Positions 1-10,856 of a DNA stretch of 64,000 bases are shown here, one piece after another. The notes beneath the pieces are model-generated. The model made no database searches and was not told the origin of the DNA. It worked only from the letters and a program-made list of their open reading frames with translations. The position numbers and the translations under genes were made by a program. Each line of letters opens with the position of its first letter. Position 1 is the first letter of the stretch. Source of the DNA: Sthenelais limicola. Its lineage: Eukaryota; Annelida; Polychaeta; Phyllodocida; Sigalionidae. The DNA lies in assembly GCA_942159475.1 (NCBI GenBank), contig OW804097.1, positions 33,244,298 to 33,308,297 of the forward strand, read 5' to 3'.

Positions 1-46
1 AAACCAATTTTGCGACTTGTGACTCATTTTCCTGAAACACATCACA
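1..46 (+). mobile_element. Family B copy B-1, right end only (cut by window edge)
   Basis: Right terminal repeat of the B family (TTGCGACTTGTGACTCATTT ... ACATCACA); the rest lies before base 1. The sequence immediately after it continues as the interior of a MITE-A copy, so this B element probably sits inside that copy. Orientation is assumed, because the two termini are nearly identical. Confidence 0.75.
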
Positions 47-220
47 TTTAGCAAATTCTGTTAAATCAGGCACGAAAATTGATAAATACTAGGTTTATCT
101 TAGTATATGTGGTATAAACGTGTTGATTAAACACATCTGTTCGCTTATTATAATGTTGAACTGCATTCTGAACCTCATTTCTGTCTTAGATTTGGGTTAT
201 GGGATCGGTAAAGGCGAATA
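47..220 (+). mobile_element. MITE-A copy A-01, left/internal part (A-III-like)
   Basis: Diverged MITE-A interior starting at TTTAGCAAATTCTG directly after B-1 and running to AAGGCGAATA, where element G interrupts it. The left terminus is missing from the window. The continuation is at 563-588. Confidence 0.65.
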
Positions 221-559
221 GGGGATTTGCATAGCCGCCATTTTGAATCTTGATTCGCATGGAATTATGGGAAATATTTTACGGTATAAAATCTATGGAA
301 AACATGCCATGTTCAGCATGGAGTATTTATCAATGATCGAATGTCAATATTCATGGGTTATACGCGTTTCCATAGCACAAGCCTCCATCTTTCCCATCAT
401 GCATTTGTTTTTCATAGATCAGTTATAAAAACTGACATTGGCGAAAACATTCTTGCAATTTTCGATAAACATGTTGCCAAATATTTGTATGTCAGATTTC
501 ATCAGAATCCATCCCAGGACACACTGTAACAGACATGCGCAGCGGCATATGCAAATCCC
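221..559. mobile_element. Element G: small TIR element nested in MITE-A copy A-01
   Basis: Bounded by imperfect inverted repeats, GGGGATTTGCATAGCCGC on the left and GCGGCATATGCAAATCCC on the right, 339 bp apart. ATA occurs on both sides (218-220 and 560-562). Removing the interval restores a MITE-A reading of GCGAAT..TTGTACAT, which supports an insertion. A 3-bp duplication with G-rich termini would fit PIF/Harbinger-like elements, but no transposase is present and that is inference. Short reading frames inside look like chance. Confidence 0.6.
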
Positions 560-562
560 ATA

Positions 563-588
563 TTGTACATTTTTCGACGCTCTGGCCC
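563..588 (+). mobile_element. MITE-A copy A-01, right terminus after element G
   Basis: TTGTACATTTTTCGACGCTC followed by TGGCCC is the right end of A-01, in the variant form with GACGCTCTGGCCC instead of GAAAATCTGACCC. The next four bases, ACAT, also form the left flank of copy A-02. Confidence 0.65.
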
Positions 589-592
589 ACAT

Positions 593-790
593 GGGTCAGA
601 TTTTCAGAAAAAAAATATACAATTCAACTTCTCCAATCATCTCAAATAACCCAAATTTCAGACGAAAATAAAGTTCAAAATACAGTTCAACATAACCAAA
701 CAGATTGCTAGAAGCAAATACAGCCTAATTTTGCAGAATTTACTAAATGTGTAGAGCTGCCAATTGTGCATTTTCTGACGCTCTGGCCCA
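593..790 (-). mobile_element. MITE-A copy A-02 (A-I, internally deleted)
   Basis: Begins GGGTCAG and ends GACGCTCTGGCCC. It lacks roughly 40 bp after GATTGCTAGAA. Flanks are ACAT and ATAT (3 of 4). It lies 4 bp from the end of A-01, so two elements are almost tandem. Confidence 0.85.
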
Positions 791-986
791 TATACTTTGA
801 GCAAACGGGAACAGTGGAAAGGTAGGAGCAGCCAGGAGATTAAAGGGAAACTGTACTTACCCACTACAGGGTCATGAGCACTCAATGACACTCACACACT
901 GCTACAAGGAGAAAATCTGCCAGGCAGCCAGTTCTCTGGGCGTGGTGCACAATTCTTAGGGCCTTAAAGTAGTAATCTCAGTTAAC

Positions 987-1221
987 GGGTCAGATTTTCA
1001 GAAAATTTAAAATTGGCAGCTGTACGCATTTAGTGAATTCTGCTAAATTAGACTCCAATTTGGTCAATACTAGGTAAATTCGAGTATATTTGGCTTTGCA
1101 TTGATTCTAGCAATCTGTTTGGTTAGCTTGGACTGTATTTTGAACTTTATTTTTGTCTGAAATGTGTGTTATTTGAGAAGATTGGTGAAGTTGAATTGTA
1201 CACTTTCTGAAAATCTGACCC
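987..1221 (+). mobile_element. MITE-A copy A-03 (A-I)
   Basis: Complete copy with both terminal repeats and a perfect TAAC duplication (983-986, 1222-1225). It is followed about 30 bp later by element H. Confidence 0.92.
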
Positions 1222-1252
1222 TAACATCAACACACATGTTTTGTCCTACCTG

Positions 1253-1634
1253 TAGTCTGTCCGAAAAATAGTTGACACATGATTCCTTAGTCCCTTTAAG
1301 GGGAGGGAAAAGTGGGAGATTTTTTACTTCTATTTGTGACAACGACCTGTCAACCCTTTGCCCAGTGAGTCGCCCTTTGCAATCAGCCATGGAGAAACAG
1401 GGCCTGTATAAGCAGCTCTTCCTTCCTTTTAAGCAAAACAACAGCTGCTGCACATGGAACGGAAGCAGCGCAATACAATGCAGCTGTATATTTGGCCGTG
1501 GTTGGTCGCAAACGGCCATGGTCAGTCGCAAACGGCAATTCAGGGGGCAAAGGTTTGAAGTAAAAAATCCCCCACTTTTCCCTCCCCTTAAAGAGACGAA
1601 GGAATCACGTGTCAACTACTTTTCGGACAGACTA
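1253..1634. mobile_element. Element H: TA-flanked element with 76-bp inverted repeats
   Basis: Inverted repeats start GTCTGTCCGAAAA at 1255 and end TTTTCGGACAGAC at 1632. They pair over about 76 bases with about five mismatches and enclose about 225 bp. TA lies outside each end, as expected for Tc1/mariner-type target duplication. Overlapping reading frames of 148 and 126 codons on opposite strands are by-products of the inverted repeats. It is probably a non-autonomous element; no transposase is visible. A transcript would fold into a long hairpin. Confidence 0.85.
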
Positions 1635-2951
1635 TATCTAAAAGTCATTTGATACACATTCTGATGGATTTTAAGCTGTTGTTTTTCACTGCTTCTCCCT
1701 TTAACCGAACCAAATACTCCTAGTATATAGACTTCTCATCTATTCATCTTTGTAGAGATATTTCGATACCATGTTATGTCTGGTTTGAGACACACAACAT
1801 TGATAGATGAGGTTTGAACGGATATTATAAAGTGATATGAGTGCATGGCATATATTCCACCCCAGGCAAAGTTATTTAGTGGCCACAGGTGCTGTGGCTA
1901 CAAATTAATTAAAGTCATGCTGATAAAAACGATGCATTTTATCATATATGCATTTTCTGATATCTATTTAAGTATCAAGGTCCTCAGGAATAACGGTCAT
2001 TATGTAGAATTAATTGGCAATCAAAATTGAGAGATAACTAAGATATATCGTGCACGACAACATTAAATTCTGATGACGCAACCACAAACGCTTTAACCTG
2101 GGGCAGTTTACGAAATGACTTTTAATTTTTCACTTGTTTTCAAACCGAAAAGGGTCAGGGACTTGGCATTAACCACGTCTGTATTGATTATGTCATTAAA
2201 TGTTTCCCTAATTAGAACATCTTTGACAAAAGTCAAAGTTACACATATTAAATTAAGTTAGATGCTAAATGAAATCAACATACAAATTGATCAGCTATTC
2301 CTATTTATTGAGGAGTTTATCCACCTTATTATGAAAAATTGATTTAAAAATGAAGCATTGTTGTATGCATGACCCTTAACTAAATACTTCAAATACTTCA
2401 TTCACTTTCAACATTATCACAATTGTGAAGTCATAAAAAATCTAACATTGCTAAACATATTTTTCTTTTATTCTCTCAAGTGGCAGTCGCCAGGCCACAC
2501 GTGCGTATCACAAACTTGTGCTAAGAACATTTTATTCTTCCAGCAGTATACAAAATAGTCGTTTTCTTCTCACTGAGTTTTATCTGGAGAAAATTTATCT
2601 TAATTTTCACAATGTTTTTGGCCATCACACATGTCTTCTTTTTATCACCCTCCAACTCCACACACAACTGAAGATATTTTAAGGGCATGTCGGCACTGGA
2701 TTTGCTGAAAGTTGTTGATGGACCTGGGGGAGTTTATCTTCCACAAAAGAAAGGATTTGGAGAGGACAAGAAGCCGAGTGTTTTACTATGTACATCCCCC
2801 ACACAAAACGCCCCTTGGTGTCAGCAAGTGCAACCTAGTTTTTGGATCTACCGGCCGGTGGTGGCAGTTTTCAAGTAAAATCCAGTGTAAAGTATAGAGG
2901 AGATTATGCCATTACTTTTTAACAAAAATGGAGCATTTTATTCTATGATAT
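1635..2951. other. Unassigned A+T-rich sequence
   Basis: No repeat of the families in this window and no reading frame above about 63 codons. Nothing recognised. Confidence 0.6.
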
Positions 2952-3187
2952 GGGTCAGATTTTCAGAAAATGTACAATTGGCAGCTGTACATATTTAGTT
3001 AATTTCTGCTAAATTAGACTGCAATTTTGTCAGTTCTAGGTAAATTCGAGTGTATTCAGCATTGCATTGTTTCTAGCAATCTGTTTGGTTAGGTTGAGCT
3101 GTATTTTGAACTTTATTTTCATCTGAAATTTGGGTTATTTGAGAGGATTGGCGAAGTTGCTTTGTACATTTTCTGAAAATCTGACCC
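2952..3187 (+). mobile_element. MITE-A copy A-04 (A-I)
   Basis: Complete, with perfect ATAT flanks. Close to the apparent A-I consensus. Confidence 0.95.
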
Positions 3188-3719
3188 ATATAATGTACCG
3201 TTTACTTATTCAAACACTATAAACTTTGTATCAATGAATAATGTCTGATATGGTTAAAAAGCTTAGGAAAATATTGCTTTTGCTTTCGAAACTTAATTTG
3301 AATCCATGGCACAAGTTTTCATGTCATAATAGTTTCAACCACGTATAATTCATTCCCATGTTGATCGATATCTTTGGTATCCATTTACATTTTTCGAGGT
3401 CTAATCAACGGTCATCGCTATCAGGCACCAAAAGACTAGTTAGTTGGAAAGGGACATTTCGGGATAATTCAATTAGTTATTTAAAAGCTATCCTACCACC
3501 TTGTAATCTCAGTTGTTTTACTCTTGAGTGTTATTGCCCGACACTACCGATAGCTAAGTTGGTTATGAAATCTGATAAAAAAGAAAAAGGTAATAATTAT
3601 ACTGGGTCACAACTCTGGTATGAGGTTATCAATTGCAATACTTTGTTCATATTTAAAAAATTAAATCTTTGGGGATTTCTTAAAATTTTAAAAATCGGAT
3701 AGCTAAAGTACTGAGATAT
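3188..3719. other. Unassigned sequence
   Basis: Contains a 114-codon plus-strand reading frame (3358-3702) that resembles no family I know and is within the chance range for this base composition. Confidence 0.5.
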
Positions 3720-3954
3720 GGGTCAGATTTTCAGGGCATGTACAATTAGTAGCTCTACACATTTAGGAAATTCGGCTAAATACGGCTACAAAATTATAAA
3801 TATCGGGTATATCTGAGTATATTTGGGATCACATTGATTTAAAGTATCAGTTCAGTTATGTCAAACTGCATTTTGAAGCTCATTTTTGTCTTAAATGTGG
3901 GTTATTTGAGAGGATTTGTGAAGGCGAATTGTACATTTTCTGAAAATCTGACCC
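3720..3954 (+). mobile_element. MITE-A copy A-05 (A-II)
   Basis: Complete A-II copy with internal TTTAAAGTATCAGTTC. Flanks are ATAT and TTAT (3 of 4). Confidence 0.93.
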
Positions 3955-4725
3955 TTATAAGCACTATGAATCCAAAGCATGCTTGTTGCAGGACCCCCTC
4001 GCTGCACCAAGCTTTGTCCCGGCGGGAGGTCGTCGGGAGGCGGTGGGGAGCCCCGGGGACAGTGCGTTCTCCTGCCTCCCTTGACGTGACTTTGCCTCGT
4101 TTCTTGTGTTTACTCACTTGGGATCACTGAGTATGAGAACTTGTCAATGTTGTCAGTGTGAAAGAGCTGGGGGATTATCTTAATGACATGGTACCTGGGC
4201 CCGGGCTCAAGAGAATGGGCACCAGGACAATACTGTACCATGCTGAACACCGTTGCACTTGCTATTCCCCATTCCCTTCGACGCTCCTTCCTTTCAATCC
4301 CATGTCAAGGTGGTCTTTTTTGTAGCCATTTTCTTTATCAGAGAATATTCTACATTTTTCTCTCTTTCTCCGAGAACAATTATTTATTTATCGAATGTTT
4401 ATTTCCATCAAAGTACACGAGGACGTTCGTCTTCTGCTATGCAGGTCTGAATCCAGACTTGAACTTTCAACTTATGTTATAATATTAAATGATACGTGTT
4501 AGGCTATACGAGTTGTTCGTTGATCAATTTTACTTCTATTGTGACATTATGTTTCACAAATAGCTCTTGTATATCTAATAATCATGTTTAATATCGTAAC
4601 GAATAGAATGATCCGTTTTTTAAACAGCGATTGGCATGGCCATAACAAACCTAGATGGTAGGTACCTTTGGAAATCTTTCTAAAACTTTCTAAGATGGCT
4701 AAAGGTACCGGCCAAAATGATATAC
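3955..4725. other. Unassigned sequence with a G+C-rich patch
   Basis: Bases about 3990-4110 are clearly richer in G+C (CCGGCGGGAGG..., GCCCCGGGG) than the surroundings. No coding frame or repeat was recognised. Confidence 0.5.
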
Positions 4726-4860
4726 GGGTCAGATTTTCAGAAAATGTACAATTCACCTTCACCAATCCTCTCAAATAACCCACATTTACGACAGAAATAA
4801 TGGTCAAAATACAGTTCAACCTACCCAAACCGATTGCTAGAATCAATGCAATGCCAATAT
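4726..4860 (-). mobile_element. MITE-A copy A-06, left half, split by a LINE
   Basis: Starts GGGTCAG after ATAC and follows the A-I sequence to AATCAATGCAATGCC AATAT, then changes abruptly to LINE 3' sequence. The other half is at 7360-7458 and picks up at the matching base. Confidence 0.9.
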
Positions 4861-7359
4861 ATATATATCGTATTTTTTATTCTGATTCCATCAATATACA
4901 ATTACAATTACATCGTTCAGAACCTGGTTTGCAGCCTCTGGTATTCCAGTTCTTCCTGGTGCGACCAGCCTAGTTCATTACAAGATTATTTTACCTTTTA
5001 CGAAAAATATTGAAGTGCATTTGATACATATCAGGATCATTATTACAATACCATATATTAAAATGTAAAGTGAAGATATAAAAAATACCCCTTCCCCCCT
5101 GTCCCGGCTCATACCTCTTAATTGTGATTGTCTTTAGGAGATTCATTGTTCTTCCTCATCCTTCTCTCCAAGGTCATTACTATCGACAGAGTTCATTGTT
5201 CTATATCTTTGTTATATTTGTTGTGTCGATATAAATTTAATATATTATTTCAGTTATCTGATTACTCATTCTGTTGAGCCAAACCCCTATCCCAAAATCT
5301 TAATTCTAGGTACATTCAATATACATAAACATGCAATGATCAATAAAATGACATATTATGCAGTTTGTTGTTATGGCTACCGTTGTATCGGTCTTTAGTT
5401 GTAAGGACTTATGTGCCTTATGTACAGGTTGGATAATACTCCGAACCTGGATAATAAACCTACATCATTCATTATTCGTTTTTATGTTACCTTCAAAGTT
5501 TTTTAAACAATTTTAATAACATTTTCTATTACTGGTCTTAACTAAGAAATGTCCTAAATAAGATTAATTTTACCTCTATATTATATTCTATTATATTATG
5601 CTATGCATTATGCATTTCTAATTTACTATTCATTCTGGGTCTGACAGATAAATATCATGGTTTGAAAGGTATTCCGTCCTGAGGTAATGCCTTAGTTGCA
5701 TCCTCGTCTTTGTTAACTGGATTTCACTCGGGAGTTTATTCCAAAGTTCCGTCAGTTTATACAAGTAAGACTTCTTAAATAGCTCATTCTTTGGGTGCGG
5801 CACAGTCAGCTTCCTCCCTTTGGATAGACCCCTTAAATTAATATTCCTACTATCAACATTTGTATCTACTCTACTCCTCATAAACGCGAGATCTAGAAGG
5901 TGGCTATTCCTTCTTGTCTCTAAAGTTGGCATATCCAACGTTTGGTGTATTTCCTTTGTACTTGTCAGTTTTGGCAATTTCAGAATTATTTTCATCGCTG
6001 AATTTTGTAGGGTCTGTAACTTTTGAAGGTGAATTTGTGCCGCCGACCCATAGAATAAGTCCCCGTAATCTATTAAAGGGAGTACCATCATCTTATATAA
6101 AAGTAATAATGTACTCTTGTCACATATGTGATACAGCTTAGACATTGAATGGATTTTCGATCTTACCCCGTGTAGTTTCTTTCTAAGAAAGACATTAAAG
6201 TTCAGGCGACAATCAATCTCCATACCCAAGTATTTGTATTCTGTGACATTTTCTAACAATTGACCATCAATTTTATAGTGTACAATATTTTTCTGGTCAT
6301 TCCTAGATCTAATAGTTAACGCTTTACATTTATTCGTATTAAGGGAGATTTTATTCACCTTACACCATTGAACAATATTATCTAGATCATTTTGTAAATC
6401 TTCATTTTCTGTCTCCCCTAACTTTCTTTCTTTATACAATACGGTATCGTCCGCAAATAATTGGACGTAACAGTTTTCTACAATTTTCTGTAAATCATTA
6501 ATATAAATAATAAACATTACCGGTCCAAGACTGGTTCCCTGTGGTACCCCGCAGGTTATAGGCTTCAGGGAGGAGAGCTCTCCGTCCACCAATACTCTCT
6601 GTGTTCTATCGCTCAAATAATTCCTAAACCATTGTAGTGCCCTGTCTTTCACCCCAAAATTCCCCAATTTTGATAATAAAATATTATGATCTACAGTATC
6701 AAAAGCTTTTTTAAAATCCAAAAATATTAAATCAGTAGCTTTCTTTTCATTTAAGGTACCATAGACCCTACTTAGTAATCTGTCTAATGCATTATTAATC
6801 GACCTGCCCCCCCTGAAGCCAAACTGCTGGTCGCACAGTAACTCATTTCCTTCTAAGTATTGTGATAATTGTTTTTGTACACATATTTCTAATAATTTTG
6901 CGGGTAACTTAATACAGGATATAGGCCTATAATTGCCTGGCATACATTTCTCTCCGTCTTTATATAAAGGCGTAACATTTGCTTGTTTGAAGTCAAGCGG
7001 TATATCAGCATTTTCTATCGTTAGGTTAAAAAGATATGCCAGTTGCTTTTTTAATGCAAATAGACAGTGTTTGAGAATTTTTGTGGGTAAAAGCTTTATT
7101 CCTGAGGCTTTATAATTACCTATCTTGTTCAAAGCCAATTCAATATCCAATTCACTGATTTTTCTAAACTGGAATTTTAAATCTGGATTTAAATCTTGAT
7201 TATTTACTCTTTGGATTTGTTCCCTTTCCATTACTATTCTACTATCAACCTTTATTTTCTGTGCCAGTTCTGGGCCTATGCCCACGAAAAAATTGTTTAT
7301 TTCTTCCACCGCTTCTTTACCTTTCAATCTGTCTCCTTCCTTTGAGGTTATAGTAATTT
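4861..7359 (-). mobile_element. 5'-truncated non-LTR retrotransposon (LINE) inserted in MITE-A
   Basis: About 2.5 kb between the two halves of MITE-A copy A-06. It comprises the reverse transcriptase frame (5630-7327) and about 770 bp of 3' untranslated sequence running to an (AT)n-like tail at 4861-4870. Upstream of the reverse transcriptase only about 30 bp remain, so the endonuclease and any first ORF are missing, which is typical of aborted target-primed reverse transcription. No clear long target duplication is visible; the AT-rich junction may hide a short one. Confidence 0.9.
5630..7327 (-). CDS. Non-LTR retrotransposon reverse transcriptase, N-terminally truncated
   Basis: A 565-codon frame with no internal stop. 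The first codon shown is TTG, not ATG. The frame continues upstream ten codons (I-T-I-T-S-K-E-G-D-R) to a stop at the junction with MITE-A, so this is not a native start. Reverse transcriptase landmarks in order: YRPIS (133-137), DFKKAFDTVDH (204-214), GVPQGTSLGP (260-269), catalytic FADD (291-294), SLNTNKCK (328-335), YLGMEID (366-372), then a thumb-like region with LQTLQNSAMKII (about 438-448) and a C-terminal tail ending LSDPE. No RNase H motif or zinc knuckle was noted. The family normally has an N-terminal endonuclease, which is absent here. The motif style suggests the Jockey/CR1/L2-like group; the exact clade cannot be fixed by eye. The intact frame implies fairly recent insertion. The copy itself should be immobile. 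Confidence 0.93.
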   Translation of the reverse strand: MKGKEAVEEINNFFVGIGPELAQKIKVDSRIVMEREQIQRVNNQDLNPDLKFQFRKISELDIELALNKIGNYKASGIKLLPTKILKHCLFALKKQLAYLFNLTIENADIPLDFKQANVTPLYKDGEKCMPGNYRPISCIKLPAKLLEICVQKQLSQYLEGNELLCDQQFGFRGGRSINNALDRLLSRVYGTLNEKKATDLIFLDFKKAFDTVDHNILLSKLGNFGVKDRALQWFRNYLSDRTQRVLVDGELSSLKPITCGVPQGTSLGPVMFIIYINDLQKIVENCYVQLFADDTVLYKERKLGETENEDLQNDLDNIVQWCKVNKISLNTNKCKALTIRSRNDQKNIVHYKIDGQLLENVTEYKYLGMEIDCRLNFNVFLRKKLHGVRSKIHSMSKLYHICDKSTLLLLYKMMVLPLIDYGDLFYGSAAQIHLQKLQTLQNSAMKIILKLPKLTSTKEIHQTLDMPTLETRRNSHLLDLAFMRSRVDTNVDSRNINLRGLSKGRKLTVPHPKNELFKKSYLYKLTELWNKLPSEIQLTKTRMQLRHYLRTEYLSNHDIYLSDPE

Positions 7360-7458
7360 ACCCAAATTCACCTAGTATTGACCAGATTGCAGCCTGATTT
7401 AGTAGAATTTACTAAATGTGTAGAGCTGCCAATTGTACATTTTCTGAAAATCTGACCC
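7360..7458 (-). mobile_element. MITE-A copy A-06, right half after the LINE
   Basis: Resumes at ACCCAAATTCACCTAG and runs to the terminal CTGACCC. The outer flank is ATAT against ATAC on the left half (3 of 4). Confidence 0.9.
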
Positions 7459-7476
7459 ATATGAGGCTATCTAGTT

Positions 7477-7711
7477 GGGTCAGATTTTCATGAAATGTAC
7501 AATTGGCAGCTCTATACATTTAGTACATCCTGCTAAATTAGACTGCAATTTGATCAATTCTCAGTAGTTTCTGGTATATTTGGCATTGCATTGATTCTAG
7601 CAAACTCTTTGGTTGTGTTGAACTGTATCTTGAAGTTTATTTTCGTCTGAAATTTGGGTTATTTGAGAAGATTGGTGAAGATGAAGTGTGCATTTTCTGA
7701 AAATCTGACCC
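7477..7711 (+). mobile_element. MITE-A copy A-07 (A-I)
   Basis: Complete, with a perfect AGTT duplication (7473-7476 and 7712-7715). It lies 18 bp from the end of A-06. The non-ATAT flank makes the 4-bp duplication convincing. Confidence 0.95.
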
Positions 7712-7921
7712 AGTTATTGCTTACAGCGGCCTTATCAGTTATTACGACACACATTTTGTGACAATCGGCACTGATATTCAATTGTTGTGCGTGATCAGAT
7801 GCCCAAACACTGGCCTCAATTTGTATTGTATTTAAGATATTTTTATTCAGCACAAAACATTATGTAACGAATACACTATATCTCAGTCATTGCTAACTAC
7901 TATAACTCAAGTATATTATAT

Positions 7922-8156
7922 GGGTCAGATTTTCAGAAAATGTACAATTGGCAGCTCTACACATTTAGTAAACTCTGCTAAATTAGGCTGCAATCTGGTC
8001 AATACTAGGTAAAATCGAGTATATTCGGCATTGCATTGATTCTAGCAATTGGTTTGGTTATGTTAAACTGTATTTTGAACTTTAATTTCGTTTGAAATTT
8101 GGTTTATTTGAGATGATTGGTGAAGGTGAATTGTACATTTTCTGAAAATCTGACCC
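7922..8156 (+). mobile_element. MITE-A copy A-08 (A-I)
   Basis: Complete; perfect ATAT flanks. Confidence 0.95.
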
Positions 8157-8394
8157 ATATCTGGTGTGAGTTTGCATTCCTGCCTCTGTCCTCTCCAAGG
8201 CCTATTTTCCCACAGGGCCTAACAATCTATTCTATAAGTCATCCCAGAGAATACTTGCCATTCTGCCACGAACCAATGGCATCTGTCCCATTCTTTCCTT
8301 ACAGCAAACATTGAGCACCTTCTCTCCACATAATTTGACATCTTATGCTTGGCTACCAAACCGCCTTAGCCCTATTTCTAATATGGATGTATAT

Positions 8395-8630
8395 GGGTCA
8401 GATTTTCAGAAAATGTACAATACAACTTCGCCAATCTTCTCAAATCACCCAAATTTCAGCCGAAAATAAAGTTCAAAATACAGTTCAACATAACCAAACA
8501 GATTGCTAGAATCAATGCAATGCCGAATATACCCAAATTCACCTAGTATTGACCAAATTACAGCCTAATTTTGCAGAATTTACTTAATGTGTTGAGCTGC
8601 CAATTGGACATTTTCTGACAGATCTGAGCC
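8395..8630 (-). mobile_element. MITE-A copy A-09 (A-I)
   Basis: Complete; ATAT on both sides. The right terminus is slightly altered (GACAGATCTGAGCC). Confidence 0.92.
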
Positions 8631-9027
8631 ATATACATGTATGTGTTGTATATGTGGCGCACCTTGGCTCAATTGCTGCCCTCCACACAAGGGGTATCTA
8701 TCGGCACACCTGACCAAGTGATTGGTAAGGAGCCAGAAAGCATCAAAGACCAATCGTACAAGGACATTTACCACCTCAATTCATATCGGTGCTGACGGAG
8801 GCCAACTCCTGGATCCATTGCGGCCCTGGAGGAAAGGTACATGAAAGCACACCTTTTCATGTGGTAGGCATTGGGTAGGTGAAGTTGGTAGGATGCTTTG
8901 GCTCCTGGGTAGGCCAGAGGTACGTGAGTCATTGACCATTATGTGGGGGTATCTCCTGTGAGAATATTCCTGTCATTTGCTCTCTGATGCAGGGACTAGC
9001 GTGGGAACAGCAGCTAACCTCAGGTAT
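8631..9027. other. Unassigned sequence
   Basis: Moderately G+C-rich unique sequence; no recognised repeat or coding frame. Confidence 0.5.
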
Positions 9028-9262
9028 GGGTCAGATTTTCAGAAAATGTACAATGGGCAGCTCTACACATTAAGTAAATTCTACTAAATTAGGCTGCAAT
9101 CTGGTCAATACTAGGTGAATTTGGGTATATTCGGCATTGCATTGATTCTAGCTATCTGTTTGGCCAGGTTGAACTGTATTTTGAACATTATTTCTGTCGT
9201 AAATGTTGGTTATTTGAGAGGATTGGTGAAGGCGAATTGTACATTTTCTGTACATCTGACCC
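9028..9262 (+). mobile_element. MITE-A copy A-10 (A-I)
   Basis: Complete; perfect GTAT duplication (9024-9027, 9263-9266). Confidence 0.95.
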
Positions 9263-9649
9263 GTATACTGTCATGAGGGAGGGGTGGCACGTACGAAAGC
9301 TACATATGGGCTTTGATTGTAACACTCTGAATAGGAACATTACACAATGCAAGCCTCTCGAAAAAGAATAAAGGCTGAACCAATAACTTATCAACATGCA
9401 TAGGAATGTTCTATGTGTGGTTCCTTCAAATATTCCACCTTAAAATGATGCGGTTAATATTTTTATTATTTAATATTGATTAACTGATCTAATGTGTATT
9501 GCCATAAGACAAATGAGAAAGACACTTCTGTTCCCATGGTTTCCAGTGGTAGCTCACATACGTATGTTACCTCCTAAAATTAGTTAATTTTAATTAACTT
9601 AATTTAATTTTCTGTAGGATGGAGGTTTCTCAAAATTGAAGGACGTAAC
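9263..9649. other. Unassigned A+T-rich sequence
   Basis: Includes a TTAATTAA-rich stretch near 9580-9610. No gene recognised. Confidence 0.5.
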
Positions 9650-9857
9650 AAAAATGTGCAATTCGACTTTACCAATCCCTTCAAATGACACGGAAAGGAG
9701 GTTCAAAATATAATTCAATGTGACGGAACAGATGGGCCTAATCAACGCGATACTGGGTATAGCTCAAATTTATCCTTTCCAATTTCCAATTTCCAATTCA
9801 GCAACATTTTCTGAATGTGCAGAAGCTGGCCATTGTACATTTTCTGACGCTCTGTAT
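9650..9857 (-). mobile_element. MITE-A copy A-11 (old, diverged)
   Basis: Recognisable from AATGTGCAATTCGACTTTACC to CCATTGTACATTTTCTGACGC, but with many substitutions and no intact left terminus. The variant GACGCTCTG right end matches copies A-01 and A-02. Confidence 0.6.
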
Positions 9858-10621
9858 TATACGGTCAGTCACAATGATACTGATAACTATTATTTGTTTT
9901 TAAAATAGTTTATTAATTATCAACCGTACTGGAAGGTCTGCTCCTTCCAGGTTGAAGATGCATATATATGTGTAAGTCATATTCTCTCATTCTAAAATGG
10001 GTGTGTGAAGTAAAGGAAAGGGGAAAGAAATGTGATTTGAAGGGTGATATTGCAGATCATACATGAAGAAATGTATGATTGAAATATCAGCATTGCTTAT
10101 GAAATTGTTTATTATTTTAAAATCATCCTATAGAAAGACAAACTAGGCAATTCCCTAGCTTTCCGGAAACACTATACATACCTCGTTTTTACTAAGGGAT
10201 ATTCAAATTTTCTGCAAACCAGAATGAAAAATACATTTCTTATCTCGAGTGTTTACTTTATAAACCCAAGACTTCTTCCACACGCTAGTCTCATGACCTT
10301 GCACATCGCTACAAGGTCAGTTTTATAGATCTGGGGATCATGTCAAAGGCAGTTTAGGTCTTCTTGTGTCCACAAAACCTGCTTATGCACGTAGCCTTTA
10401 ACATGTCTGATGCTAAGTTTTGGCCAGGTTTCCCACAGAATAACATGATTCCTAAACACTCTGATACTGACGTCCAAACACAGTACCTGTGCCTGAATAT
10501 ATCATGTATCAGAATGTGTAGGAGGTAAGAGAAACAACCCCAAAAAGCCATGTTTAGTTTATGTGATGATTCCGACTAACCCACGCCTACGTTCCTCCTT
10601 GTTTTTGCCTATTCCATACAT
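9858..10621. other. Mostly unassigned sequence, includes repeat I left copy
   Basis: Only the direct repeat at 10050-10150 is noted. The rest shows no gene or known repeat. Confidence 0.5.
10050..10150 (+). repeat. Repeat I, copy 1
   Basis: About 100 bp (ATTGCAGAT..., GAAATGTATG, CAGCATTGCT, AAAGACAAACTAGGC) recurring in diverged form at 10976-11075, in the same orientation. It may be a dispersed repeat or an old local duplication. Confidence 0.6.
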
Positions 10622-10856
10622 GGGTCAGATTTTCAGAAAATGTACAATTCAGCTTCACCAATCCTCTCAAATAACCCAAATTTCAGACGAAAATAAAGTT
10701 CAAAATACAGTTTAACCTAAACAAACAGATTTCTAGAATCAATGCAATGCCAAATATACTCGAATTTACCTAGTATTGACCAAATTGCAGCGTAATTTAG
10801 CAGAATTTACTAAATGTGTACAGCTGCTAATTGTACATTTTCTGAAAATCTGACCC
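10622..10856 (-). mobile_element. MITE-A copy A-12 (A-I)
   Basis: Complete; flanks ACAT and ACAA (3 of 4). It lies between the two copies of repeat I. Confidence 0.94.

Noticed and set aside
1169..1652. 148-codon minus and 126-codon plus frames
   Set aside because: Both lie across the inverted repeats of element H and mirror each other; no domain or codon bias visible.
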